Shown here one piece after another: positions 22,744 to 33,453 of a stretch of DNA of 64,000 bases (position 1 is the first letter of the stretch; each line of letters begins with the position of its first letter). The stretch comes from Rhynchopus euleeides. Its lineage: Eukaryota; Euglenozoa; Diplonemea; Diplonemida; Diplonemidae. Both the position numbers and the translations under genes were made by a program. The DNA is taken from positions 1,488,001 to 1,552,000 of the forward strand of contig OY723256.1 in assembly GCA_963210315.1 (NCBI GenBank), written 5' to 3'. The notes under the pieces were generated by a model. It saw only the letters and a list, made by a program, of their open reading frames with translations. It was not told where the DNA came from and did not search any database.

Positions 22744-24090
22744 ATGCCTGCCCCGCATGAGCCGTTGGAGCACCAGGCCCTGCTGCGGTCAGTAGGGAAG
22801 CTTGCATTGGGGCAGGTGCAGCGCGATGATGACGACGATGACGACGACGATGCCAACGATGCGGATAACGAGCCCGACCACAATGAGGCTGCGGCAGAGG
22901 TCGAGAGGTTGGCCCGGTGGGTCAACGACTGGCCTGTCTATAAGCACAACCCGCTGAACAATCTGGCCCGCAGGGTGGTCAAGTACTTTGGGACCACAAC
23001 CACCGCACAGGAGCTGCTGGCTGACAGGCAGGCCCGCCAGACGGAGAAGGGGCTGACCCAGAGGTATATGCTGGATGCAGACCGGATCCTCGCGGGGAAC
23101 TACCTGCGCGAGGCGAAGAAGTGTGACAACGAGATGCTGAAGAAGCTGCGCGACATGCAGGATACCGAGTCGCGGCACATCTCGCTGCCGCGGTTCCTCA
23201 CCGCGAAGCAGATGGGCAAATGCACGGACCTGATGCGGCACCGCGAGGTTGTCCTGTGGCCTGACGAGGCAGACGAGGAGGCACGGAAGATGCCGATGCA
23301 CAGCAACGCACCTTACCACGATATGTACACCATACGCACACGGGAGTTCCTCTGGCAACGCCTCCGTGTGGAGCAGCGCGACGCCTCGATGTCCTGCTTC
23401 ATCCTGGGCCTGCTGTGCGTCTTCTGCGAGATTGTCGGCATCATCATCCTCGGCCTCGCAGCTTCGGAGGCTGCAGAAGCTGTGAATATCCTCAACGCCA
23501 ACGGCATTGTCGCCGCATGCGTCATCATCATCTCCTCCCTCGTGGCTGGGCTGGGCGCTGTGACCTACACCGAGACGCTGCTCCGGATGGGCATGACAGG
23601 CGCCCTGTGGACGCTGTCTCTGCTCACGCCGCTGCTCTTCTCCACAGCGTTCGACCTGGATCAGAAACACGAGGGGTGCACCCCGTCGCAGCGTGACTAC
23701 TCCCCGGGGAATGGGTGTGAGTCCCTCCTCGGGAAGAGCACCGCGTTTGTCGTGTTCGTTTCGATTGCGATCCTCCTGTGCTTCTGCCAGGCCTACTCCT
23801 GCTCCCTGTTGGTGGACTCCATCAACGACACGACGCGGCTGACAGACAGCCTCCTGCTCCTCCGGTATTTCAACTCCAGGCATGGGGTGCTCCGCTCGAA
23901 GTTTGATGCGAAGGAGATGTCGAAGTCAACCTCCGGCGAGGTCCGCTTCTGCACACCCTGGTTTGGGGAAGGCGGTGTCTTCGGGACGTACAACAACATG
24001 TCTCCGGCATACGCATCCAGCGCAGGGCTGAGCCGAGAAAGCACCAAACTGGAAGGGCGGCCTTCGGGCGATCCCATTGTGGGATGGTAG
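22744..24090 (+). CDS. Four-TM membrane protein with acidic N-terminus, 448 aa
   Basis: Single exon. A poly-Asp run (DDDDDDDDD, residues ~28-36) is followed by a ~170-residue soluble region rich in charged residues. Then come about four hydrophobic segments: ~220-240 (CFILGLLCVFCEIVGIIIL), ~255-275 (GIVAACVIIISSLVAGLGAV), ~285-303 (TGALWTLSLLTPLLFSTAF) and ~340-362 (TAFVVFVSIAILLCFCQAYS). A 35-residue loop with two Cys lies between TM3 and TM4. After TM4 is SLLVDSINDTTRLTDSLLLL and a Ser-rich cytosolic tail. The layout is the same as in the next gene, which may be a diverged tandem copy. Family not recognised; channel- or tetraspan-like topology only. Confidence 0.85.
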   Translation: MPAPHEPLEHQALLRSVGKLALGQVQRDDDDDDDDDANDADNEPDHNEAAAEVERLARWVNDWPVYKHNPLNNLARRVVKYFGTTTTAQELLADRQARQTEKGLTQRYMLDADRILAGNYLREAKKCDNEMLKKLRDMQDTESRHISLPRFLTAKQMGKCTDLMRHREVVLWPDEADEEARKMPMHSNAPYHDMYTIRTREFLWQRLRVEQRDASMSCFILGLLCVFCEIVGIIILGLAASEAAEAVNILNANGIVAACVIIISSLVAGLGAVTYTETLLRMGMTGALWTLSLLTPLLFSTAFDLDQKHEGCTPSQRDYSPGNGCESLLGKSTAFVVFVSIAILLCFCQAYSCSLLVDSINDTTRLTDSLLLLRYFNSRHGVLRSKFDAKEMSKSTSGEVRFCTPWFGEGGVFGTYNNMSPAYASSAGLSRESTKLEGRPSGDPIVGW

Positions 24091-25430
24091 CGCCTGGGGT
24101 AAGGTGGTGCGTGGGTCTGAAGAGGGGGTGGGCTGGATTTACTAGGATGCCGGCTTCCCATCACAGAGTGCCCTGTCCCCAAAGAAGCTACTCGGGCTGC
24201 GTGGTGTTCTCATCGAGGGAGTGTGTCGGTGTGGGTCGACACGAATGCACGAAGGCAAACTTAGTAGGTCCGAATCAAACATCTTGACGCATGGGTGTGC
24301 GGAGACTTGCAGTGGGGATCAATCGAGTGTTTGCCGCCAAGGAAGAGTGTGTGCCTTTCTCACTGTCCTGCATTTTTCTGAGCGAAGCCGCTCTGTAGAG
24401 GGGGGAGGAGGGGGAGGCTGACTAGTACTGCTACGTAGAATCCAGCAGTGGAACGAACATTCTTACTTTCACGGATCCCCAAAGAAATGGCGAAACTTCT
24501 TCGAAAATATATGAAAGTTCCCCCCCACCCCCCGCCCTCTCCCTCCGCCTGTTGCGTGAAGAGTGAAGCGTGTCCCATGCGGGGGGGTGCTGGCCATGCC
24601 CTGTCACATTGCCAACTCGCCATGTGCAACAGGTGTGGGACACCTGCCTCTGACGACGAGGCGCGCTGCACCACTCCCCCACCCCCCCCGCCGCATGGAC
24701 ATCTCTTCTGTTTCGAGTTCCCGTGCCCACCCACTCCCCCTTTCCTGCGGCAAACCGTAGGGGCGAAATTGACCTCGTCAACTCTCACAGACCTGGAGGG
24801 GTCGAGAGGGTGTGGGACGGGTGTATCTGCCACAGGGGCTGATGGCATGGAGAGCAGCAGCGGAGTGCTTGTCGTGTGCTACACTGCTTCAAAAAAGGCG
24901 ATGCCACTGCCAGGAGAGCACGACGCAGCGACCCCTCTCACCAGGGGGGCTCGACGAACACTGCCAAAAAAAATTGTTCAAGGTTCGCGTGTGCGTGGAT
25001 GTGAGCTTGTCTTCCACAGCTGCATCCCAGAGCCCGTCGTTGCCTTGGGTGTGGGGTGGCTAACCTGAGCTATTGTATACCGGCAGCTGGCTTGAGCCCC
25101 CCCCACACCTCGTCAGCGGTTGCCCTCATGTGCTGCTTCTCTCTAACCCTGCCACCAACCACGGTAGGCATTTGGTAGGTCTTTCTTCTGCAGGGGGCTG
25201 TGCCAGGTGTGCCCACAAATGCAGGGATGTGTGCCAAGTGTGCCCACATCCTCTGCAGGGGCATCACCTCGGCAAGGCATTGTTGTTGGCGGCTCTCGCG
25301 TAGGTACATCCTATAACCCCCTCCCTTCGGCCTCTTTCTCACCTTTCTTTACCCGGCAGGTATTGCGCAACGCGTGCAGCCCCCACCACCCGCATCACCA
25401 CAAGGTACACTACACGAGGCAGGCACACCC
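24091..25430. other. Intergenic, no gene seen
   Basis: Spacer with C-rich tracts (around 24518-24540 and 24677-24690) and no supported frame. An acceptor-like acccggcag (25352-25360) lies 70 bp before the next ATG. Confidence 0.5.
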
Positions 25431-26836
25431 ATGCCTGCCTTCAATGGGTCCAGGTCACGCAGCTCCCTCAGGGGGTCCATGCAGCTGGCCCTGACCCTGC
25501 GCAGCCTGAATGCTGACGGGGAGGAGGAGGAGATGTCCAGCGTGGGTGTTTCCACAGAATCGCTGGACACCTCCAGCGAAGACACAGATGTCAGCCGGCA
25601 CGAGGGCACGGCGGTTCCCGAGGGCACCGACGCGCCGGAGGAGGGAGACACGGAGGAGGCGGCGGGTGGGGACGAGCCTGCCAACTTCCTCAACTCCATC
25701 GTGCATCTGCTGGGGCGTGACCCGCTGGACCTCCACCAGCCCATGTGGTTTGAGGTCATGCTGTGCAAGGTGCGGAACCTGCCCGGCATCAGGCACCTGC
25801 GGGCCACGCTCACAGCAGACGACGAGGTGCTCCTGACGCAGTCCTACGCCAAGCTGGTGAAGTCACTCGAGGAGACCGCCCCGGGCGAGATGCACACGGC
25901 ACGGAGCATGGAGGGCGCTCAGCTGCCCCTGGCACCCACCAGCGATATCTACCAACATCTGACCTGGCAGTGGGTGAAGACGCGCTGCACCATCGAGGAG
26001 CAGAGCGTGGGCGCTTCGGAGGAGACAGGTTTCTACGTCAACATGCTGCAGACAGCGGTGACAATCGCGCTCTGCATATTCGCCTTCGCACAGACGGAGA
26101 CATCGGATTCATTGCTGTTCTACGTCACGGCGGGGCTGATCGGTGCTGTTGGGATCCTCTCGGGGTCATATGGGCTCTACGGATGCATCACGTTGTCACA
26201 ACGAGCGCTGCGGCGATACTTCGCCCTGCAGTGCCTGCTGATGCAGGTGGTGGGGGTGCACCTTATAATCCTTGGGGGTGATGTGTTCGAGCTGGACAGC
26301 CAGTGCGACCCGACAAAAGGGTCCTTTGCTGTGAGCGAGCCTTCCTGCGAGCCTGCGCGGGTCTGGCTTGGGATTGCCATCACCCTGACGTGCCTCTCGC
26401 TGCTTCTCTGCGTATGCACCGCCTTGCATTTTCGGGAGGAGGAGGAGGTGGGAGACACACTATTCTTTGAATTTGGAGCCATGCAACTAGGCACCCCACA
26501 ACCCCCCCTGCAACCCCGCCCCACAGCTCGTGAGCCTATACAACACAATGTCACTGATTGACGGGTTGTCCGATCACGACTCTGTCAAAGAGGAGCTCCG
26601 CATGTTCTCCTACTTCCAGAGGAAGCTGGACGGTATGGCCTGGGTCTTGGCGCGGCTGGTGGGCATAGTGGGGGGGGAGGTGCGATTGGACATTTTCTCT
26701 CTGCCGATACCAACACCACCACCACCACCACCCCCCTGCAGAGACTGCGTTCAACCTGCAGCACATGCCGTCTATGCCTCACGAGAGACGGCATCGGTCG
26801 TCAGGAGACTTGGGAGGGGATGCCCAGATGGAGTAG
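25431..26836 (+). CDS. Four-TM membrane protein, 3 exons, 405 aa
   Basis: Exons are 25431-26447, 26527-26632 and 26742-26836 (phases 0 and 1; donors GTGGGA and GTATGG; acceptors CACAG and TGCAG). The N-terminal ~95 residues are acidic and Ser/Glu-rich. A soluble domain follows, then TMs near 207-225 (QTAVTIALCIFAFA), 233-255 (LLFYVTAGLIGAVGILSG), 268-288 (FALQCLLMQVVGVHLIIL) and 318-338 (VWLGIAITLTCLSLLLCVC). A Cys-containing loop separates TM3 and TM4. After TM4 comes LVSLYNTMSLIDGLSDHDSV, comparable in place and shape to SLLVDSINDTTRLTDSL in the gene upstream. The upstream frame to 25374 has no ATG, so ATG 25431 is chosen. Intron 2 ends in a CCA repeat. Function unknown. Confidence 0.85.
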
Positions 26837-28012
26837 CGCCCTGACACACTGTGGAGTGTGCCGAGCTGAAGCCTGAACAACTGCCTGGGTTTTTCCGCCC
26901 CGAAAATCACCTCAATACGCGTTGCTGTGTCATCGCGGGTCGCTCTGCCACTAACCCGCCTGCCGGGGGGGCACCACACTCGAGCCGCTGGGGCTTCCGC
27001 TGTGATGTGAGCCCCGGTGGGGCAAGTGAGGTGGTGGAGGCGAGCCGGAGAAGGGGAGTTCAGGCTGTGAAAAGGCCTTGAAGCCGGGAAGCTTGGCAAA
27101 ACAGCAGCTGCAGAGTAGCTGTCCCGGATATTGCGCGCATCACCGTCCTAGCCACCTCATACGGTAAGGCCGTGGTTGTTCCCTGGGTTGGTCCCTGTGC
27201 GGGGGGGAGGGGGGGGGCATGGGTGAACTTAGTTAGTTATCAGTGAGGGGAGGGGGGTGGGGGTGCTGCCACTGCTTTCCTTCCGAAGCAAACAGCAGCA
27301 GCACGAGCCCCTCCCCCCTTCACACCTCTGTCTCTCTCTCTCTCTCAGCCCAACCCACCCTCAGCTGGAGAGCTGGCGGATGAGGGGAATGGCATTCCAT
27401 TTGGTGGCGCGGGCATGCCTCCTCTTTGCCCCTCCGCCCCACAGGCCGGTATCGCATGTGTGTTGGTTGCCAACTCCCTTAGAATGGCCACAGCGGAGGG
27501 GCGGTGTCGTTCTGTGTTATAACTGTCTGTGTCAGCATGGCTACCCATTTGGGGGCCCATGGGTGTGTAGGACCTTTGCTGTGTCTGTGGGCCTGCTACA
27601 GGGGGGGCTGGGTGAACGGGGGAGAGTGGGGCAGGCGGTGGGGGGGGGGGGGGGGTGGGGGCGACCGAGTCTTCCCCTCCCTGCCTTGCACCGCTCTCCT
27701 TCCCCCATCCCGCCACCACCGGGAAAGAAAACGAAAAAAAAAAACGAACGTCGTGTTGCGAGCTACTACGTTTCACCCCACCCCACCCCCGCCATACGCC
27801 CCCCTGCCCCCCTCCCAGCTTTGATCTTTGTGCGGTTCATGCCGGAGCCAGCCCTCACCCCCCTCCCGCGAACCCTGCTGCTGAATCCCTTCACACCTTG
27901 TGCCCAGCACGTCAGGATCCACGCCTGCAGGGGACTGTGGCTGGTGGGGCGGGGGTGGGCGGGAAGGGTGGTGTGTGTTCCCCGCCGCCGTGGTGGCTGA
28001 CAGGGGCGCAGC
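26837..28012. other. Intergenic, no gene seen
   Basis: Contains a short TC run (around 27328-27346), poly-G (27640-27655) and an A-run (27734-27743). Frames here are low complexity and unsupported. Confidence 0.5.
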
Positions 28013-29559
28013 ATGTTTCAGGCTGCGGAATGGGGGATCAAACGTGCCCTACATTCGATTGACCCGGAGAGGATGCAGGCGCTGCAGAAGCTGCGTGCTC
28101 AGGTGTTCACCAAGGGGGCTCGCGTGAAGTCCGTGCAGAAGACGGACAATATCCTCAACTTTGTGTACAGTAAACGGGTGAGGAAGCCTGACGTGCTGTT
28201 CTGCGGCGAAAGCAACGCCGGGAAGTCAAGCTTGCTGTCTTCTGTGGTGCAGACGGGTGCCTTCGGGCAGCGCAGCAACTACGGGCAGAACACTGTGGGT
28301 GGGTCCACAAAGAAAATCAACCGTGTAGACCTAGCGGGTCTCTGCACCATCTCCGACTCTCCAGGGTACGGGAGGGTTGATAAGCGCAGTTCGTATAAAC
28401 CGCAGCTGGCGCTGACCACACTCACTGCGCTGACACAGCAGTACATTGCGGCGCTGGCGTCAACCCTGCTGCACCGGGTGTACATCCTGTCCCCTTCCAC
28501 AAACGAGGGGCTCACAGAGTGGGATCTGCGTATGGGGTCTTTGTGTGAGGAGAACGGTGTGCCGTACACCGTGGTTCTCACGAAAACCGACTTGGTGTCA
28601 ATGTCCCAGCTGTACCGCACGGTGGAGACGCTGAAGGATCAGGCGCCCGGCGTGGAGCTCATTCCGTTCAGCACAAAAGACCCCCAGTCGATGGTTGACA
28701 TGCGGATGGACATCCTGCACAATGTCACGAGGTGGCTCGACCCTGCGGATATTTCATTGCCCACGCTGCAGGGCATGGAGTACTCCGTGCCGAACATGCC
28801 TGTGGAGGAGTTGGAGGCGATAATGGAGAAGTACCGCCGCCCGCTGACGCAGGAAGAGGAGCGTGCCATCACCATGCGTGCCCTGGGGCAGGAGATGCCG
28901 CATCGGGATCGTATGCAGCTTGCAGGGCTGCGGAAGCAGTTCTCGCGTGAGGACTCTCTATTTAAAGAGGCGCTTCAGCATGTGCGGGATCAGCAGGAGG
29001 CAACCGATCCAGTGAAGGCGAGCCAGTTCCAGTTTAGCAGAGATTCAGATGCGAAGTCTCGGGCAAAGCGGAACACACCGGATCATTTGCCGAATGCGTT
29101 TGTCGAGGAGTATACACCGGTATGCATAGTCGAGCCGAAGTGTGTCTGATGGAATGCGGAGTGTGTTTACCTGAAACAGTCCTGAGGGGGGGCGTGCGCT
29201 CATGTCGCTTCACAGAACCCCTATAGGATCACACCAATTTGGTGCATTTTTTTTGAGTGAGATTCACCGAATGTCCCGTCACCCCCCAGCCCCTCCCTCC
29301 CCAGTGTATTTTGGAATTGCACAGCAGCTATTCGCTGCTGCCTACCCCCCGCGCACCCCACCCCCAACCACACAAACAGTTTCTGAATGGCAGGCAGCGT
29401 GAATACGGAATCCGCACTGGGCAGCGGAAGGCGAATAAAGAGACAGAGGCCAAGAAGAAGGGGAGCAGTGACCAAGACCTGACACAGGGCATGTTCAGAC
29501 ACAGCACCCGGCAAGAGGTCCCCAGGCGCCCTGTTCACAAGAGGCTGAGACGAGGGTAG
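28013..29559 (+). CDS. GTPBP8: EngB/YihA-type GTPase (GTPBP8-like), 2 exons, 428 aa
   Basis: TRAFAC-class GTPase of the EngB family; bacterial EngB acts in large-subunit ribosome assembly and eukaryotic members are mitochondrial or plastid. Exons are 28013-29119 and 29380-29559 (phase 0, donor GTATGC, acceptor AACAG). G1 is GESNAGKSS (65-73), where the usual motif is GRSNVGKSS. The G2 threonine is in GGSTKKIN (Thr99), G3 is DSPGYG (115-120) and G4 is TKTD (189-192). FST near 218 is in the G5 place. The unspliced frame would stop at 29149, but the GTATGC donor fits this window's consensus and the second exon adds a 59-residue very basic tail (REYGIRTGQRKANKETEAKK), plausible for rRNA contact. 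The C-terminus is much longer than bacterial EngB (~200 aa). The N-terminal ~50 residues may hold an organelle-targeting signal. Confidence 0.88.
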
Positions 29560-30335
29560 AGCAGGATGGGGAAAAAGGGCCACATGACGGGTTTTCCAGT
29601 TCGTGAGCCTCCCCCTTTGGTTCTTCTCCTTGTCGATCCCCCAGGAGCTGGAACTCAGAGTCCATCCCCCCCGCCTCCCCCCCCCCCTCCCCACGCAGTG
29701 AAGGGTGATCATTCTTGTGCTCCCTTCTACTTCTATTTCACTACCCCCCCCCCTTCCCACGGCCGTCGTCACTGCCGTGCCCCACCTTCCCACATCAGGT
29801 TGTGATCGACCGACAGAACCCCCCCCCCGTTGTGACGCGTTGCCTGCATAACGAGTGAAGGGAAGCCAGCTCTGTATTTCCTTTGTTCTTCGACTTCACT
29901 CCCCCGCCCCCCCCCCCCTCCAGTTGTGTTTTGATCTAGAGAGCCAGGCCATCCACCCCCCCCCCCCTCATTTCTCATCGTTCCGGGGATGGTGTGCCCG
30001 ATTTATACATTGCAGAACGAACCGCCCCACGCCGCGGCTTTTGGGGAGAAGAGGCAAGAAAAAGAAGGGGGGGCTGTCAAACCAGAGGAAGGAAGAACGC
30101 ATTGCTCGGACGGACACCACGCCCCCCCCCCCCCGCTATTGTTGTCCCGCATCCCTAAGTCCCATCCCTTTTCTCCCCTTCCCCTTCTGCCTCAGCAACA
30201 GGCGCCGAAGCAGTGCCAGGGGGGGGGGGGAGGAGAGGAGAGGTAGGGTGCGGGTGCGGGTGGGGGTGGGGGTGGGGCGGGTGAGTCTTCCGCACTCTCT
30301 CCCTTCCCTGCCTCAACCCGGTCACTCGGCTCTGA
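29560..30335. other. Intergenic, C-rich, with two copies of a short motif
   Basis: Very C-rich spacer. Around 29697-29735 and 29847-29885 are two versions of a motif built on (A)CG.GTGAAGGG...CTTCACT; a third related copy lies at 54251-54300 before another gene (see findings). No gene seen. Confidence 0.5.
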
Positions 30336-32888
30336 ATGCAGCCCCCGCGCCCGCCCCCCTTTGAAGGAGGTGAGGCAGTTTGGAGTGGCGCGTGCCCGGA
30401 TGGGCTGGGGCATGGGGAAGGTGATGGAGTCCACCTGACCCGGTCCCTCCTCCGGCACTGCGCGAAGGGGTTTCTGTCGGGCGACGCCTCCACCTCCACC
30501 GCCGCCACCGCCGCCGCACCTCCACCCCACCCGGGCGACTGTGAGATAGGCACACCAGATCCGACCCCACCGTGCGCCGAAGCGTTGCGGAACCTGCTGC
30601 ATGCCAACTGTGATTACATCGATGACCCCCCGCCGCCTCAGAGTGACCTGCCTGAGGCGCCTGCGGCATCCACTGTGACTAAGGCAGAGAGCGGGCTGCA
30701 GGCGTGGCGGCGCGCGGGGCACGACAGCAGCCCTCTGAGCGCCATCGCCCACGCCGACAACAGCCTCCGTGTTGCAAAGCGGAACCAACGCCTCCATGAG
30801 ACGATCTGCAGAGAGCACAGCCATGCAGCTGCGTCGCTCCAACGGAGGGAGTATGGCGTGGTTGCGGCTGCAGCTGCTGTCCCCAGCATGACGCAGATGG
30901 TGCACAACCTGGCGGAGGGAATCCGCCTCTCGGTGTCAGGCCCGCGGGTGGACTGCAAGGGGGACGCGACCCCTGGGCAGAACACCCAAAACCAGCAGCA
31001 GCAGGGGCTGGCATCCAGAACAACGCCCTTCAAAATGGTGGAGAACATCGAGCCGTCGCCCTGCGTGAAGCTGCGACCCGGGATGGCGGCGCTTGTCATG
31101 AGCTACTCCCCAGCCGCCCTCCCCCCCGACGCCCTGCTGGGCACCGGGGAGCGTGGCGGCGGGTCCTCCGGGAAGCGAAGCGCAGGGTCTGCCCCCTCCG
31201 TCACTGCGATCCACTCCACGCTGCACTGCGCGCAGCTCTTCCCCCACGGGTCGCAGCGCAACGACTTCCTCCTGGTCCTCCGCCCATCGAAGAGCCAGCC
31301 CGGTGGGCGGATCGACCGCTGCGTCGCAACCCTGCGGAAGCTCCCGGGCACCGTGTGGGTGTCGGGGCACCAGCAGCCGAGGCGCGCCCTCCCACCACCT
31401 CTCTCGCCGGAGCTCCACGAGGGTCTGAAGGCGCGCGTCTCCGCCCTGCTGACCGAGCGGCTCATCCCAGTGGAGAAGGGCGAGGTGGTGCACAAAGTGG
31501 TGCCGAAGGATGTGGTGAACTACCTCTTCACCGGCGGGGAGTACGACGGGACAACCTCCTCCCGGTGGTTTTGGGAGGCGAAGAAGGCGGCGCTGAAGAG
31601 CATCCTCGACGAGCACTTCACCCCAACCTTCGCCGTGAAAAACATGCGGGGCACCGGGGACATCGCCGAGGCTGCTGTGCATAAGACATTCGAGCGTCTC
31701 CCCGGGTGGAGCCTCGACGGGTTCTTCGCCTCGGCCTACTTCGTGGGGGTGGGCGGCGGGGCTGCGGCGGCGGCGGCCCCCACGGCAACCCCGGAGTTGG
31801 TGTGCCTGACGGAGGGGGCTGCGCGGTGCCTCTCCGCTGCAGCCCCGGCACCCGGTGTCGCGGCGCACCCGCTGCTGGAGACGCGCCACGTCGTGTCGGC
31901 GCACTACCTCCTGCCGGGGGCACATCCGTCGCAGCTGCCTGCCTCTGCCGTCGTCCCGTCGCCGCGAAGGCGGCGCACCCCGACACCACCGCCGCCATCC
32001 ACCCCGGTGGCACGCCAGCCTGACCAGCTGCTGCGGCGTCTGCTCGCTGCGATGCGTGTGGTAGGGTCTTCGGGAGACCCTGCCCTTGCAGCTGCGGCGA
32101 ATAAGCTGATGCGTGTCGCAGCAGCGCAGGGCTGGGCCCACTCCAAGGGGTTCTGCGCGGCGTCGGGTGGTGGTGCGGCGGACCTCCCGCCGTGCCTCGA
32201 TCTGGCGCGTATCACCCTCAAGAGCAAGGAGCTCTTCAAATATCTCCACCCCGGAGTGGGGTTCTATTCTGGGCTTCTCGGTGGGGGCGACCGGGAGGGG
32301 GGTGAGCTGCTCGCGCTCTTCTTCACAGCGGATGAGATTAACGCGTTTACCCCGAAGCAGCGTGCGGCGGCGTTGGAGCCGATCCGCGCGACGCTGTCGG
32401 AGGTGGAGGCGGCGGCGCGAGAGGCGAATGTCTTTCCGAAGCACGGCGACTATCTGAGGCGGATGTTTGAGAGGGAGGCTGTGCTGCTGGGGGCGTCCGG
32501 TGTTCCGCTGGCCGAGGCCCTGTCGCATGTCAGCCGGGAGTGGGACCCGTTTGTGGCGAAGGTGAAGGCTGTGCCCCAGGGGGGTGGGGAGCGGTTCGTC
32601 GTGGAGAAGGTGTTGCCCTCCGGCATCCAGCTGGCGCATGACGTCGTGAAGGAGAGCCGGAAAACCCTTCTCGTTGTGTACTCCGCCCTGTTCGGGGAGC
32701 GCCCGGCGAAGGCGAGCAACCCGAAGCCGAAGCCGCAGCCGAAGCCCGAAGGCAAGGATGAGGCGAAGACGAAGACGAAGGCGGCATCGAAACCCGCGGG
32801 TAGGAAAAAGGCTGCCGCAAAACCTGCGGCAAAATCGGCAAAAGCGACAAAGCCTGCGGCGAAGCCTTCTCGTAGCAGGCGTCGCTAG
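30336..32888 (+). CDS. Unknown protein with histone H1-like basic tail, 850 aa
   Basis: Single exon. Residues 1-120 are Pro/Gly/Ala-rich and disordered. Two more ordered regions follow: ~225-345 (VKLRPGMAALVMSYSP..., HCAQLFPHGSQRNDFLLVL) and ~350-490 (VVPKDVVNYLFTGGEYDG, RWFWEAKKAALKSILDEHF, GWSLDGFFASAYFVG). A Pro/Ala linker comes next, then a helical domain ~570-790 (ITLKSKELFKYLHPG, FFTADEINAFTPKQRAAALE). The last ~55 residues are a Lys/Ala/Pro tail (KPAGRKKAAAKPAAKSAKA) ending SRSRRR, like the tail of histone H1. This suggests a nuclear or nucleic-acid-binding protein (inference). No catalytic motif is recognised. Confidence 0.8.
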   Translation: MQPPRPPPFEGGEAVWSGACPDGLGHGEGDGVHLTRSLLRHCAKGFLSGDASTSTAATAAAPPPHPGDCEIGTPDPTPPCAEALRNLLHANCDYIDDPPPPQSDLPEAPAASTVTKAESGLQAWRRAGHDSSPLSAIAHADNSLRVAKRNQRLHETICREHSHAAASLQRREYGVVAAAAAVPSMTQMVHNLAEGIRLSVSGPRVDCKGDATPGQNTQNQQQQGLASRTTPFKMVENIEPSPCVKLRPGMAALVMSYSPAALPPDALLGTGERGGGSSGKRSAGSAPSVTAIHSTLHCAQLFPHGSQRNDFLLVLRPSKSQPGGRIDRCVATLRKLPGTVWVSGHQQPRRALPPPLSPELHEGLKARVSALLTERLIPVEKGEVVHKVVPKDVVNYLFTGGEYDGTTSSRWFWEAKKAALKSILDEHFTPTFAVKNMRGTGDIAEAAVHKTFERLPGWSLDGFFASAYFVGVGGGAAAAAAPTATPELVCLTEGAARCLSAAAPAPGVAAHPLLETRHVVSAHYLLPGAHPSQLPASAVVPSPRRRRTPTPPPPSTPVARQPDQLLRRLLAAMRVVGSSGDPALAAAANKLMRVAAAQGWAHSKGFCAASGGGAADLPPCLDLARITLKSKELFKYLHPGVGFYSGLLGGGDREGGELLALFFTADEINAFTPKQRAAALEPIRATLSEVEAAAREANVFPKHGDYLRRMFEREAVLLGASGVPLAEALSHVSREWDPFVAKVKAVPQGGGERFVVEKVLPSGIQLAHDVVKESRKTLLVVYSALFGERPAKASNPKPKPQPKPEGKDEAKTKTKAASKPAGRKKAAAKPAAKSAKATKPAAKPSRSRRR

Positions 32889-33453
32889 AAACATGGCGAG
32901 GTGTGAGTGTGACAGTGGAGATCACATCAAGAGCAAGTGATCGGTGTGTGTCTACACTAATATAAAAAGATGCACGTGACTGTGCGTGTGACAGTGGAGA
33001 GGTTCATTTGAGTTCGCTCATTTGAGCGATGCCAAAAAGATTAACGTGTGTGAGAGTAGGGGCAGTGCTATGTGCTGTGTGTGTGTGTGTGTGTGTCAGT
33101 AAGTGCGAGATACCATACGAATGACATCCATGCAAATACGTGTTCGTCGCTGTCATGCTGCAGTGCATTGTCAAGAATTGGGGGGGATAAGGAGGAAAGA
33201 GCGGGCGGTGTGCGGTTCTAACCGCATGCGATCTTTGCTTCATCCGAGGTGAGAAAGAACGGCAAGGGAGGAGAGGAGACCCTCATCGCCACCCGCAAAA
33301 ACCTCCCCACCCCCATATTTGTTTTCGAACAGCAGTATCATCAGGGGATTCCTTCCCCGTTTTTCACAGCCCCTTGTCTTGTCGCCCTGGCCCAGTGCCC
33401 CCTACCACCCGCCACCGCAGGTTCTCGCGCCCAGTGCCCATGCGCTGTGTGTG
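32889..33453. other. Intergenic with GT microsatellite
   Basis: A TG dinucleotide run lies at 33074-33096. Otherwise no feature. An acceptor-like ccaccgcag (33412-33420) precedes the next start codon. Confidence 0.55.
33074..33096. repeat. TG microsatellite
   Basis: About 11 uninterrupted TG units in an intergenic spacer. Confidence 0.9.

Noticed and set aside
27257-28000. 247-codon + strand frame upstream of the EngB-type gene
   Set aside because: Begins in low-complexity DNA, spans poly-G and poly-A runs, and reads as Pro/Arg/His-rich sequence without structure.
30936-32894. 652-codon open frame on the minus strand
   Set aside because: Antisense shadow of the H1-tail gene; Arg/His/Leu-rich nonsense composition.
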